64,000 nt of DNA from Deroplatys truncata (taxonomy: Eukaryota > Arthropoda > Insecta > Mantodea > Mantidae), in assembly GCA_030765065.1 (NCBI GenBank), contig CM060990.1, forward strand, positions 461,302,321 through 461,366,320, written 5' to 3'. The translations under genes were made by a program, and so were the position numbers. Every line of letters begins with the position of its first letter. Within the stretch, counting starts at the first letter, position 1. The notes under the pieces are model-generated. The model made no database searches. It was not told the DNA's origin and was given only the letters and a program-made list of their open reading frames with translations. This document shows positions 12,914 through 24,331 of this stretch, in pieces.

Positions 12914-14400
12914 TGTAATATTCCGTTTCCTACTGCTTACACTTCAGAATACACTAGTTACAAGTTTCAAGAGTGACTGAAAACGGCACCTTTTATTTCT
13001 TGGAAATGTTATCGTTGCGTCAGACGGCTTCGTTTGTGTAACATTAATACAAACCGTATCTAGTAACAATGGCCGAACTTTAAAGATTTGCCGCACGATT
13101 GTTGAACGCTATCCAGTTTATCTGTTGACGGCACATTTTTATGTCAGGAAGCGCTGGTTGTTGGGGCGAAATTTCACATGAATCCTTTAAGAGGCTATTC
13201 ATGAACAGATTTTGGAAGGTTACGATTCAGCTACGAGTAATGTTTAGCCATAGACAATTTGATCCAGGAGGAGGAATAGCAATGACCGCTAAAAAAAAAG
13301 TAAGTAGATTCTGGATAGTTAAAGCTGAACTGCAGAACAAGGTATTGGAATGTAAGAGGGTTATCTATGTATATATGTCATGAGAAAGGAGAAATAAATT
13401 CTGGACAAAAATAAATGTTTAAAGGGGAAAAAGAACATTTTCTTAATAAACTGTAATAACATTTGAAATGAAGCATGTAATAATGAAAACTTAATGTTAT
13501 ATTAAAGTAAAAGTACGTAGATATAATTCCAAGAGTATTGTGAATATAGAGTACAAAATAATAAAAAAGGGGTAAACATAATTAAAGCAGAATACTTATG
13601 TAGCACAAAGATAATGTGAAATTATGTGTAGAATTAAGAGATGTAAATATATTTGTGTAGAGGATGAATATTTTGGTAAATATGTTTAATAATTACAAAA
13701 TGAACAGGTTAAAAATCTTGAATGTATAAATTTTTATGTAAACAACCTAAGAAAGTAAACCATTTTGTAACAGTAACTAAATAATTCAGGGTACAGTATT
13801 TGCTATAAAAAATTGTAATGTCAGATGTATGTATATAAACACATTAGACCAGAGCCAGTAAATAGTGGCGAGCAAAATGCAAAATGTATGACGTGTGTTA
13901 AATGTGTGTGCAGTGTTAAGTGCAAGTGATAAATACCGCGTGTTACAAGATTCAGGAGACTAAAAATCCAATTATAAAATTTCCAAACAAGTTGTAAATA
14001 TTTATAATTATGTTTCTAGTGGGGCATATGTGGCAGTAATTTGTATCACAATAATGTAAATGCCAGAGTGATTGTAGTGTAAATAAGCATTATTGTATGA
14101 CATTGATTTGAGATGTTTGTTAATTATATGGATTGTTAGGAAATAAGTTTACACGACCTCACTGAAACTGACAATAGGAGCGGATAACAATGAGCGAGGG
14201 GGTGAGTTGAATATTAATTAGAAGAGACAAACAAATGACGTCAGATTGGCGCGCTTTTCTGTAGAAATGGATGGAATATTTTCCCTAGAGCATTTGTGTT
14301 CGTAATTTTTAATTGGATATAAAAATAGACGCTAATGTTGCCGCGTTTTATTAACCAATAACAGCTCTGTTATAATCTTTAGGCATATCGGGGTGTGGGA
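12914..14400. other. No gene recognised
   Basis: AT-rich sequence with an 80-codon frame at 13141-13383 that I cannot assign. Nothing resembling a known domain, RNA or TIR was found. The 13.8-14.4 kb part is less AT-rich and leads into the promoter-like segment below. Confidence 0.5.
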
Positions 14401-14401
14401 G

Positions 14402-14544
14402 TATAAAAAGCTAAATCCAGAGGCAAGTATCGCCCAGTTCAACAAAATCATCCACGCGTTACACGTCGCTGAGTCCAACAGAATCATTCAGAAGTTAAAC
14501 GTCGCTTAGTTCATCAGAATCGTTCGCGAGTTACACGTTGCAAT
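14402..14544 (+). promoter_or_regulatory. TATA box followed by three 36-bp tandem repeats (possible solo LTR)
   Basis: TATAAAA at 14402-14408 is followed 29 bases downstream by three 36-bp units starting at 14437, 14473 and 14509. Each begins gt(t/c)ca-caaaatc-like sequence and ends gttacacgtcgct-like sequence. A TATA box followed by a repeated transcribed leader fits the R/U5 part of an LTR, but I did not find matching LTR ends, target duplication, primer-binding site or gag-pol. It could also be a host promoter. Treat the site as real and its role as open. Confidence 0.4.
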
Positions 14545-15141
14545 TCTACAGAATCTCTCGCATCTTAAAGTTTGTTATAAATGTGAAACACGCGAATTAA
14601 TAATGTGCAGTAAATAAGTGATTACAGTGATATTAGAAAATATAACAGTTTCAGTCTGGCGTGTATCACGAGTCAATATGTGAACTTAATTAATTGTGAC
14701 GGTAATAAAAGTGTAAAAACAAATTCTTTTATCAGTGTTATCTTTGAGTAACAAATCCTTTCCGTTTACACACCTTGTTCAAGAGATGTGCTAGACTGAA
14801 TAATAATAATAGCTAGCCGGAGGACAATGAACCCGACATTCAAAGTAGTAAAACAATAACAGGCGCTCAGAAATAAGATAACACGAAGTGACCGCGACAA
14901 ATTGGCTTCCATACGTGGTGCAGATAAACATGAAGCATCTTCCAACCAACTAACAAATTTCCACTTCAACCGTTATTTGTTTAACCTATATAACGTGTGT
15001 AAGCATGATTTACTTACTTAGCTTTAAATGAAGTGTATAATTTACTTCACTTTAAATTAAAAATAAACGTTTAAAACTTTTTTTAATTTGCTGCAAATTA
15101 TATTATAAGAAAATTTGTGCATCCTAAGAATATTAACCGTG
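14545..15141. other. Spacer, no gene recognised
   Basis: AT-rich spacer between the repeat-bearing promoter-like segment and the LINE fragment. It contains an aataaa-type signal near 14705 (ggtaataaaagtg), which might be the polyadenylation site of a transcript starting near 14430. No coding signal. Confidence 0.35.
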
Positions 15142-15867
15142 TCAATTAGCGTGATTAAACGCCCCGGATATATTCATAGAAATAAGAACACCAAGCATTT
15201 CTTGCTGGAAAGTTTCTTTCATACAGTTAACCTCATGACAAACAGCATTTTTAGTTGACTTCTGTTGGGTAAATTCATATTGTTTACTGCTAAGTAAGTT
15301 GGTGTGAAATAAGTGATACATAAATCTATCATTAGTTAGTTTTTCAAGGATTTTTCCAAACATAGAGTATAAGCTGATTGGTAAGCAATTTGCATGATAC
15401 CTATTTTGGGAAATTGCCTTGGGTATAATCTTAATCGCTGCAGATTTCCAACAATCAGGGAAAATTCCTATGTTTAAGCATTTATTAAAAAGTGTCACAA
15501 AAAGAGTTGGGCTTCTAGCATGAACATCCTTTACTATACTGGCAGAGATGACGTCTTAACCTGGTGATTTTTTATCAACTTGTCTTAAAATTTGTCGTTC
15601 AACTTTTTTTTCATGGGATTCGAAATCGTTTTCAGAATCAGGCGGAATAAGAATACTTTTTCTAATTTCTTATTGTTTTACATCATTTACGGGGCTATGC
15701 CAAGCAATGTGTTTTGCATTTATATCACCACCTAATAACATAGATTTTACTCCCATATCAGTACATAATAGACCGAATTCGGAAAGTGTATTAGCGATAT
15801 CAATTTCACCATCTAAGAATAAGCTGCAGAGATATATGTTTATATCACCAAACCTCGTTTGTAACAT
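15142..15867 (-). pseudogene. R1-like LINE fragment (endonuclease to reverse transcriptase)
   Basis: Read on the minus strand, 15867-15670 resembles the end of an APE-type endonuclease (MLLGGDINAKHIAWHS, with the GD-N-A-H core of phosphatase-fold nucleases). 15498-15142 resembles the reverse transcriptase fingers: GIFPDCWKSAAIKIIPK, a degraded Y-P-ISLL block, GKILEKL, and MNISGAFN in place of the usual DISGAFD. The intervening 170 bases read as a linker with stops. The palm YADD motif and the 3' end are missing. This is an old 5'- and 3'-truncated copy of an R1/Jockey-type element. Confidence 0.75.
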
Positions 15868-15940
15868 ATAGGGGTTTAGGTTTATAGCATATTATGAAAA
15901 TCGGCGATTCCGCTCGCATTATTGTGTTAACTGGGGATAT

Positions 15941-16165
15941 TCTCTCTCTCTCTCCTCCCTCTGGTTAGACGTCCCTTTGTCACTCTCCCTGGTCAACCTC
16001 TGGCTCTCGCGCTCTCTCTCTCTCTCTCTCTCTCATTATATTTCTCTATCATTCTTCCCTTCTCTCTGTCACTCTCTAACTCCTATGATTCTGTTTACCC
16101 CAACCCACCCCACATACACATCTCCACATCACCCCACTCTGACTCTCTCTCTTTCTGGATCAGCA
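15941..16165. repeat. CT-rich low-complexity tract
   Basis: Irregular (CT)n runs and CTC-rich sequence, densest at about 16010-16034. The open frame across it encodes a Ser/Leu-rich low-complexity peptide and is not a gene. Confidence 0.85.
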
Positions 16166-17195
16166 GTGTAAGGAACACGAGCCATATGCCTTTGAGCGTC
16201 TGGAGCTACACTGTTCCCCAAGGTAACTGGAATTGATCAATCAAATGGTTTATGTACCATAAGAATTACAAAACATTTGGTATAACCCCTTAAATATTAA
16301 TCATATGGAACTGTTCTAAAGAGCAACATTGAACGCAAAAATCTGGTTTAAAAATGTTGCTTAAGTGACATGTAAAACTAAACAATAAGCGAGATATTTC
16401 GTTTTGACTTCGTCTCTCATCAGAACTTTGAGGAAAGCAATTAATTTGCCATTTAGTCTTTCCTGCAATTGTCCCATAATTATAATTATTCATAATTTCA
16501 TAACAACCAGTACAGTGTTTCTTGAGAGATGAAAGTAACATAAATTTAAACACATACAGAGAAAATTATTGAAAATTTCCAGTTTGGTTTCAGGGTACAC
16601 GATTTTGCGCTTTATGATACATCATTCACTCAGAATCGAAATTTAGTTGAAAATTCTAAATGCAATTTTATTATATGTCAATGGCTCCCAAATTGGAGGT
16701 TGGGCTCTCTAAAAAGACGTAAAATTTTTCCAAAAGGAGCAGAAAGAGCTTACTCCAAGAAAAACAAGGATGTTATAAATAGTGGAATTAATAAGAATAA
16801 TTTTAGTCAACAGCCTGCGTGCTAGTTTTCTGACATCGTTAATGTATAAGTGATTTAAAGTTACATTACAAATAGTACATATGAATTCTAATTTCTATAA
16901 ATCATTCATGGAATTCGGATAAATGTAACTGTGCCTTAAAATGTATGTTTGCTTGGTTGGTAATTTATCGAGCAGATTCACCGCAGTATAAGGACTCCAA
17001 TTCATTGAATTGGTGTTATAGGCTTAACACGGATGCCGCGTACACGCCTGGTATAATAAGCGCGAATTTCTCTATTAGTTTTATATTATTACTTTTTCAA
17101 AAGAGAGTAACTTGAGAAATTCATACACAAAAAACTATAAAGCCAAAAATAAGGTCATTAATCCAATGGATGCTCTGGTTCTTTTAACTTTCATC
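16166..17195. other. No gene recognised
   Basis: About 1 kb of AT-rich sequence. The 87-codon minus-strand frame at 16290-16553 has no recognisable domain. Nothing else supported. Confidence 0.5.
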
Positions 17196-17690
17196 GTACC
17201 GAGTGAGTTGGCTCCGCGAAAACGTGTGAGGCTCGCATTCCGGAGGTCCCGGTTTCGATTCCGCCCACTCTGAATTTGGGTTCTCGTGATTTTCCCTGGT
17301 CGGTAGGTGAATGCTGGGGTGGTTTCTCACCTACCACGATTTCCTTTCACTCCATTTCCTTCTTATGTTCCAGGTGGTGCGTGGCGGTGCCGGACAGATG
17401 GCGCAGATGATTGCTCCAAGGAAATAGTATTCCCATTGGACACTAGAGGGCTGTTTAGTTGGAGGGTCGTTCATTGCCTTCTCTGGAAAGCTTCTGTAGT
17501 AGGCCGTGTATTCGAACCAGAAACTGTTAGGGACTTCCGCGCATCTCTGTGGCCTGTCTGCCTGCGGTGTGTAGCCCCCTGTGGCTCCTTCACTTCATCC
17601 ACTCCTCCTCGGGGGTAGTAGCCGCAATAGATATCATGTAGGACACAGTGCGCAAGGAGTCCCACTCCGTTATATACCCCATACCCTGGT
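17196..17690 (+). mobile_element. SINE family A, copy 1
   Basis: A tRNA-like pol III head (accgagtgagttggctcc; B box ggtttcgattcc at about 17248) is followed by a shared body with ggtgaatgctggggtggtttc. Copies at 48141-48690 (+) and 42528-43104 (-) share the head, the gaatgct-ggtttc block and the late clamp around ctcctc-gggg. The frame at 17307-17618 lies inside the SINE body and is not a gene. There is no clear poly-A tail or target duplication. Confidence 0.75.
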
Positions 17691-18595
17691 ATTCATCATA
17701 CGATTCTAAAAATCTTATGTTTACAGTCACATGATTTTTTCTACCCTCTATAGTTTATTATTGGGTATACAAATTATTCTTACTAAAGCTTATTGTTCTA
17801 TCTCCTTCATTTTAATCGAGATACGTAAACCTTTGCAGAAATAGGTAAATTACATTTTTCGTTATAGATATAATTCAGAAAAACAACCGAATGTCGACAG
17901 GACTTGAAAAGAATGGCAAAGTGTTGAACAACACGGTCATTAATAACGGATATCTCGCAAATGGCTTATGTCACAGAAAAGCTTATTTAAAATAAATTCT
18001 GTATTTTAAAGAAATGTACATTTTTTGTGTAGTACGCTTTCGTCCATCGCTCAACGTTTACCAGTTATACAAGGTTATATAGAATTCATTACGAATGAGG
18101 AAGGACGACTTCACAGGCTATTCCCAGAAAATTCAAGACGTACGTTTAAAAACTCATGTAAATATATTTAATATGTGGTATTTTAATCAGAATTGATAGA
18201 GCCATTTTTTAGAAAATCACAAATTTGTAACATGTTTCATGTAAAGAGTAATTTGGGGTAGGAGTATTTTATTGGAAATCATTGTGTCGCATCTTTGGAA
18301 AATGGTAAACTTAACTGCCAGGTTTTGTATTTATCCGACTTTTGAATTATGCACTTCACAGACACACGGAGCTTTCTCTGAAAATGTTTTTTTTTTTTTT
18401 TTTGGATTCAGGGGCCTCATCGAAGTTTTCGGTGGAATGCAATGCTCTCTACCTACTCTGTACGTGGTGGCCAAAGTTAAAACAGGTCTACTGAAAGTAA
18501 AACTATTATCCCTGCAGATTTGAATTGAAATCGTTTATAAACATTTTCAGGTAAATTCATAACAGTGGGAATAATTAGCATACATACATTTTTAT
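17691..18595. other. No gene recognised
   Basis: AT-rich spacer. A T17 homopolymer lies near 18387. No domain, RNA or repeat identified. Confidence 0.5.
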
Positions 18596-19450
18596 TTAAG
18601 CTGCTTTTCGGTTCAATACCTTGGGATGGAAGGCGTAACTTTTTATTTCACATTTTTGGGCGTATTTATACATTTCAATTTGAGTCACTATTTCGCGTAT
18701 ATTGTATTTAGTGTTAAAATTACTTATTGTAATATTGTGAAATCTGAAACCCTCCCACTCATTCCATGCTACGCGCCTTATCGGATTTTGCATGATGCAT
18801 TGTTTAAGGAGTTGAAAATAACGATAGGGTGTTTTTTTTAAAGTCATGAGTAGCCTGCAATTTTCCCTCGTGCCTAAAGCGTAAGTGTCCAAAGTTTTAT
18901 CAAGATTGGTCAAATGGTATAAAACTGTAGAAATTAGGGGTTGAAAATAAGAATTGGAGTAGTTTTTTTGTAGTTGTTAGTTATTCTATAATGTTTGCCA
19001 AAACCCTATACCGCAAGTGCACAAATCTGTGTCCTGATTGGCCAAGCTCTACAGTTTTTCTTATGAATAAAGGGTATGGGTAGTTCGAGTTATTGTATGA
19101 TAAAAAGTACAAGTTTGGGATTTTATGAAATCTGTAAGGTAACCTATAATGTTTTCCAAATCCTATAGTATAATTTCTCATACGTTTACAGTTGCATTAA
19201 ACAGTGTACATTTCTACATAAGGTTTTAAAGTATAGTAGGGGTACGTTTTCAGAGTTGTAGGTGACTATTAATTTTCGTTGTTTCTTAAAGTATAAGTAT
19301 GCAAAGTTGTGTCAGAATAGACTAAAGAATGTTTATTTGGCGTTAGGGATTGAAAATAATATTAGCGTAATTACTTGGAGATAATTGGGTAGTTTATCAT
19401 CACGTGTATCAAGTTTTGTCAAAATCATACTAAAACCCTCTGTAATAACA
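18596..19450. repeat. Degenerate tandem-like repeat array
   Basis: Similar phrases recur at intervals of roughly 200 bases: aagcgtaagtgtccaaagttttatc (18878), ttaaagtataagtatgcaaagttgtgtc (19287) and a related caagttttgtc (19410). Each is followed by a gattggtc/aatagac-like word and a ttag-ggttgaaaataa word. Blocks at about 18981-19040 and 19140-19165 repeat ataatgtttgcc/ttttcc-aaa-ccctata. The copies are too diverged to fix a unit length by eye. No coding function. Confidence 0.45.
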
Positions 19451-20890
19451 AATGCATTTGGTGATATGAAAACGACATGCAACTCCTCTTTCAATAACTA
19501 AATTGTAAAAGATTTTAAGCCTCTCCATTTACTCCTTTGCTCTGGAAACTTAAAATCAGTCAGGTTCGATATAAAGTGCCAGAAAGTGTCCTCTGATATT
19601 CATATTCAGTGGAACGAGATTGAAACTGGGCGACATGAATATGAAAACCCCAGTTTTATTCGTCCTCAAGAGCAGTTTTTTTTCAAGGTTGAAAGAATTA
19701 TCAGAACCTGTTGAGATGTTTCCAAGATTCCCTATAAACACATGCAAAAATATTATTTTTTCCCTTTAGAACATAGTATAGATTAATCTCAAATATAGGT
19801 ACGTGTTTACGAGACAAAATATTTGCAGTAACCGTAGAGGGTGTGAGAACTTCAGAGCTTATGAAAGAGGGAGTCTTCTATGAACGACTGGTAAAGAAAA
19901 TAAAAGTGGGGCCATGTAATGCACTTACCTCATGACTTGTTAGAGAAATACAGCAAAGAAGGTAAAACGTGTAAGGAGTAGAGCGACAATAAGCATTAAA
20001 ATATTTTCTAGCAATAACGTGTTTCTTTTTTTTGATATATAAAACCGAAAAACCCTAACCTAGAGTTCAGAGTACTATTTCCGTGGCTAGAACACTTTCT
20101 GGAATTAGCTCAAAATACATATAAAGTGTTAGATGAACAAGGAAGGGTAGCAATAAGCTCATGGAAAATTAATGGCTGGAGAGAAAACATAGATTTAATT
20201 ACCTAATTATTCTTAAAACCGCAATTCTAGATATTACACAAGCTAAATTCGCTTTGTAATTATGAAAAGAGATGGACTACGGAGATTAATAAGGACTCCA
20301 AAGGAGAGGGAAGCTTTAATCGAGCGACGGATGGAGTGGACAGGATGCCTGAGGTACGGAGGGCATTAGTCCGTTACAAAGTGGGGAAAACTGATCTGAA
20401 CTCTGACCGTGACTTCCATCTGCAGCTCCAGCTACTGAACTCTCTCATGTAGTCCGAAATACTGCGTTTCTAAGGTTTTCATTTACTATCTACACAATTT
20501 TCAATACAACAAATGATGTTAGTAATGATCACAATACGAATTATATGCTTTAGTACATGGGGATATGTGTCATTCGTCTTTACAAGGGTGGTAAAATGCT
20601 CTCGAGTCTCTATAGTGCTATACGACCAGATAAAAACCTCTCCGATTGCCTTAGATATCGCGGCTTAATGAAACAGAAGGCTTATATATACATATTCTTC
20701 AATAAGGCATTATAGGATGGCTCAGTACGTTTTCACTATCCCTGATCCGTCCATATCAGAACCAAAAACTAAAATATACCTGAAAACAAGCCACTATTTA
20801 TCAACAAAACTTGCTTTTTGAACTCAATGTACTCAAAACAAAGTAAATTTATTATAATATTTTAATAAAACTAAATCCCTGTATATATAA
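19451..20890. other. Left flank of the Polinton, no gene recognised
   Basis: Mostly AT-rich. The last bases before the element read ccctgtatatataa. That resembles a mariner end, so the Polinton may have landed in or next to an older element. No coding region can be supported. Confidence 0.5.
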
Positions 20891-21960
20891 GTAGTGGTTA
20901 ACCACGGCTATCTGCACATCTATGTACTTGAGTTTCAAGCCGTGGTATTAAAAGACGGAGTTAGTACCCGCGTATACGAGTAACGTGTGGGATTACGTGA
21001 CGTTTGGATTCTGAGGGAGAGAATTCTGAAGTCCGTCCCTCCTCTGTGGTGCTCCCTGGAGCACGTTATTTCCCCTCGTGAAGTTATTGATACACTTTAT
21101 TGTTATGTTGTGGAATTAACTGAATAATAAAGATAATTAAAAACCAAAAAATGTGAAATTTTAATCTGTGTGTGTGCGCGCGTGCGCGCTCACGTCCCCC
21201 CAGTTGTTTGCTAAACCGGAATGTATGCCTTTGAAAAAAAAATTGCAAGAAGAACCCCGTTCAGAGGCAATGAAGTGTATATATATATGAGAAAAAAAGA
21301 CGTATGGTCTAAATAATATTCGAGTTATGTGTACGGTTACATCGGTTTGCTAAAAAAAACTAACGTATGGCTCTGAAATGCATCAAGGCGCGCTCACGTC
21401 CCCCCCAGTTGTTTGCTAAACCGGAATGTATGCCTTTGAAAAAAAAATTGCAAGAAGAACCCCGTTCAGAGGCAATGAAGTGTATATATATGTATGAGAA
21501 AAAAAGACGTATGGCCTAAATAATATTCGAATTATGTGTACGGTTACCGCATTTGCTAAACAAAACTAATGTATGGCTCTGAAATGCATCAAGAACCGCG
21601 TTCAGTGGCAATGCACTATATAAGGACATGTGATCTAATAATATTCGAGTTATGTGTATGGTTATCTCGTCATATCCAAGGTTTTGTTTTGCTAAAACTA
21701 ATGTATGACTCTGAAAAAAATGCATCAAAGAAGAAGAGATCCCGTTCAGTAAGAAGGCAATGAACCATAAATAAGAAAAAAAACTAATGGGGCTAATAAT
21801 ATTCGAGTCAGGTGTACCGTTACGTCGTCATAACAAACGTACGTTTTCGAGTCCCCCCGCAGCTAAAAACTTGGCAACTTTCATCAAGAAGGCAATGAAC
21901 TATAAAATAAGAAATCCATGCGAGTGATTCCTAGAAGAGATCCCGTTCACGCTGGATCAG
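20891..21960 (+). repeat. Left terminal inverted repeat with subterminal direct repeats
   Basis: The first 300 bases match the inverted right end almost base for base. From 21191 a unit of about 204 bases starting cacgtccccccagttg repeats at 21395, then decays into shorter pieces sharing taatattcgagt and ggcaatgaa words to about 21960. It contains the GGTTAACC palindrome eight bases from the end. Such TIRs are presumed to serve as replication origins and integrase substrates; that is family knowledge, not seen here. Confidence 0.9.
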
Positions 21961-22526
21961 TAACAGAAGGGTCAAGACGGCAATGAACTATAAATTACTA
22001 AAATTAAATGCTCTAAAAAAAACATGTGAATGATTCCTCGGCATATCGAGCTCACAGATGAAATTAATGCTGAGACATGCAAATGCAATGTCTTTTAAAA
22101 TTGTGAAAAGGCAATGTGTTCTCGTCTCTGTAACCCGAAGGCATAGAGAGAAACCAGGACTTCCTTCGGTACGTCAGAATTTATAAATTGAACCTAATGA
22201 GAGGTTAAGGAAAAACTCTGAAAGTAGCGTAAGAAATTGCCTGTAGCAAAAAGGAAAAAGCAACACGGATCCTACCAATGCTATAATTATCGTAAGTACA
22301 GGGGTCAGGTGGACAAGGTAATTTTTTTCATGAACGAATCTCAGCCAATGGTCAGATAACTGCGTGCGCATACGTGAAGGAGAAGGGAGAAAAGATGTAT
22401 TGTATCATGAACTTATAAAGACGTAGGATACCGTTCTTAAGAAATTAGTACTTATTCCGCTGGACATGTGACTGTAGCATAGAACAAGTGTTTGTGGGGG
22501 GAGGGGGGTTAACAACGTCGGGGACA
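21961..22526 (+). other. Left subterminal spacer of the Polinton
   Basis: Non-coding leader between the left TIR and the first gene. It still contains some TIR-type words (ggcaatgaactataaa near 21980) and then unique sequence, ending in a G-rich tggggggagggggg run at about 22495-22508 just before the TATA box. No gene. Confidence 0.55.
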
Positions 22527-22533
22527 TATAAAA
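22527..22533 (+). promoter_or_regulatory. TATA box of the leftmost Polinton gene
   Basis: TATAAAA lies 60 bases before the ATG at 22593, directly after a G-rich run. The spacing leaves about 30 bases of leader, typical for a pol II core promoter. Position and sequence are seen; the promoter function is inferred. Confidence 0.55.
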
Positions 22534-22592
22534 TGTGTACGGGAGTACGAAAAAAGACCATTTGCAACAGAAGTACGCAGCCAGGAAAGAAC

Positions 22593-23056
22593 ATGGATGG
22601 TAAGTGAAAAAAATTGTTATTTGTTACAATTTCGATCTGTGGGTCTTTTTTACATATACTTCAGTGACCCAAACAATCGATTCAATGTGTCTTTTATTTC
22701 CGTGACCTAAATAATATAATCCTGTTGAAACGCGTCTGTATGTTTCAGATCAAATCATAAGCCAGCTCAATGAAATTGGAGCAGGCACTCCAATAGTACC
22801 AACAAAGAAACTTGCGGATCTGTAGATAAACGTGCCGGTCAAAATAAACAAGGTGAATACGCTTTGCACAAGATATGGGGAACGCGTCGTAGTAATATTA
22901 GATCAGTATCAGATCTTTCTTCCCGAGCGATTTAAGAGTATGACTACAGAACAGAAAACTGCTATAAATGAAGGAGGCTATCACCTTGTGTATATGGGAC
23001 AAGAGACGATAGCTAGCGGGTATCGACGTCACAAGATTACTTTTTTACAAAAAAAG
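22593..23056 (+). pseudogene. Small OB-fold-like protein, spliced, with a nonsense codon
   Basis: A 7-base first exon, ATGGATG (22593-22599), ends at a consensus donor (gtaagt). Exon 2 opens after tgtttcag at 22749 and runs to a donor at 23057. Exon 2 is in frame with exon 1 but has a TAG at 22823-22825. Downstream of the stop it encodes a compact beta-rich domain: KINKVNTLCTRYG, a VVVILD strand, QIFLPERF, and a C-terminal GGYHLVYMG strand. I recall this layout from short proteins in insect Polinton-type elements, and it looks like an OB fold, suggesting single-stranded-DNA binding next to the polymerase. That assignment is inference. Exons 3 and 4 may belong to this gene or to the polymerase. 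Confidence 0.55.
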
Positions 23057-23356
23057 GTATATTAAAACAGTTTTTGCATGTGTTAGCTCAGTTCAGAAAA
23101 AAATAATGCATCTCGGAAAAGAGAAAAACATTCTTAATGTCATTTTTTGAATGGAATAGTTCTAACTTTTTGACCTTTTAAGATTAATTTGACATAACTA
23201 TACTGCATGGATAAAATCTTGTCTTTGTACGTGTAAAAAAATGAATATCTCGAAATTTCAGATTATAGCCAGTCGATAAAATGAACATATATGTTATTTA
23301 TGACATACTACTTTCACTTCTCAGATCGTTGCAATAATGAATTGTATAATTTTCAG

Positions 23357-23410
23357 ACGAGTTCAAACATGCAGGAGAATTCTCAAGCGGAGGAGATGCA
23401 TCTGAAAAAA
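23357..23410 (+). CDS. Candidate 54-bp micro-exon
   Basis: It lies between attttcag (acceptor, ends 23356) and gtgagt (donor, 23411). Read with two leading bases and one trailing base it is open (EFKHAGEFSSGGDASEK). That phase is the same as in the next two candidate exons, so the three would chain into the polymerase frame. Read in phase 0 it is also open and would fit the end of exon 2 instead. It would encode a hydrophilic linker. Transcript data would settle which. Confidence 0.45.
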
Positions 23411-23553
23411 GTGAGTGTAGCTAGCAGAAAAAAACGTTTACATGTGGTTCTATCTAAAAACGGCTTTCTAAAGTGTTAAAATGGAACATGCTTTCTGCAA
23501 TATATAAAGCTTTGTAGTTTTATTCACAGCACTTTTGTTTTATCATTTTTCAG

Positions 23554-23607
23554 ACACTGCAGTAAAACAAGAATTCCGCAGAAAATTAGACTCCATGACA
23601 AGAAAAG
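23554..23607 (+). CDS. Candidate 54-bp micro-exon leading into the polymerase
   Basis: Acceptor tttttcag ends at 23553 and donor gtgagt starts at 23608. In the phase that fits the next exon (one base left over) it encodes a basic peptide with VKQEFRRKLDSMTRK. It has the same length, 54 bases, as the preceding candidate exon, and the same phase. Likely part of the N-terminal extension of the polymerase gene. Confidence 0.45.
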
Positions 23608-23699
23608 GTGAGTTATTGTTTTTCTTATTGTTTGCATGTATGTGTTAAAACAAAACATTACTTTTTGAAAAGAATAAAGTAACCGGATAAGATAATAAA

Positions 23700-24331
23700 T
23701 TTTTTCAGCTTAAACATTCAACAAAAATATAACTTGACAATATTTCTTTTTCAGCTATAAGTAAAATTCTATTTCATCTTTTTAATAGATAACTTTAATG
23801 TCAGTAGCATCAAAAATTAATAATGAAGCATTTTTGTTACATAAGTGTATTTCAGTTTTCATGTATGCTTTAAAAAGGGATATTTTTCTTTTCAGCTTTA
23901 AAGAAAATTAGATTTCAGGTTGTAAACTTTACTTTGAAATAAAATGAAAATTTTGTTTTCAGCCTTAATAAAGTGAACTATATGTTTTTTCAGCTTTCAT
24001 GCATGCTTCAAAAAAGTAACAAATTAATATCACGAAAAAAGAAAATTCGATTTCAGTTTTTTTAAAAGCTTTACTTGAAACAAAATCAACATTTTTTCCA
24101 GCTTAAAGATACTTTGATATATATGACATAAAACATTACTGTAAATAAAAATGAACGATTTGTTATAGATATTTCAGCTATCATGCATGCTTCAAAAAAG
24201 TAACAAATTAATATCACGAAAAAAGAAAATTCGATTTCAGTTTTTTTTAAAAAACTTTACCTGAACATTTTTTCAGCTTAAAAGATATCAAATATGTATT
24301 ACTGATGACACCTCATTTATTTCAATTTCAG
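23700..24331 (+). repeat. Repetitive intron with many branch/acceptor-like segments
   Basis: The segment repeats a motif of a pyrimidine tract, ttttcag, a gct(t/a)-catgcatgcttcaaaaaag word, and gaaaattcgatttcag. A near-identical block of about 70 bases occurs at 23990-24065 and 24175-24247, 183 bases apart; looser copies lie near 23850 and 23896. At least nine ttcag-type acceptors occur. No open frame crosses it, so it is best read as one intron before the exon at 24332. Confidence 0.6.

Noticed and set aside
15977-16171. Ser/Leu-rich open frame
   Set aside because: Translation of a CT microsatellite.
17307-17665. Two opposite frames of 60-100 codons near 17.5 kb
   Set aside because: They lie inside SINE family A and are not conserved as protein.
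20881-20890. Polinton target duplication ATATAA
   Set aside because: The right flank is a (TA)n tract (ATATAT), so the 5-of-6 match is not informative.
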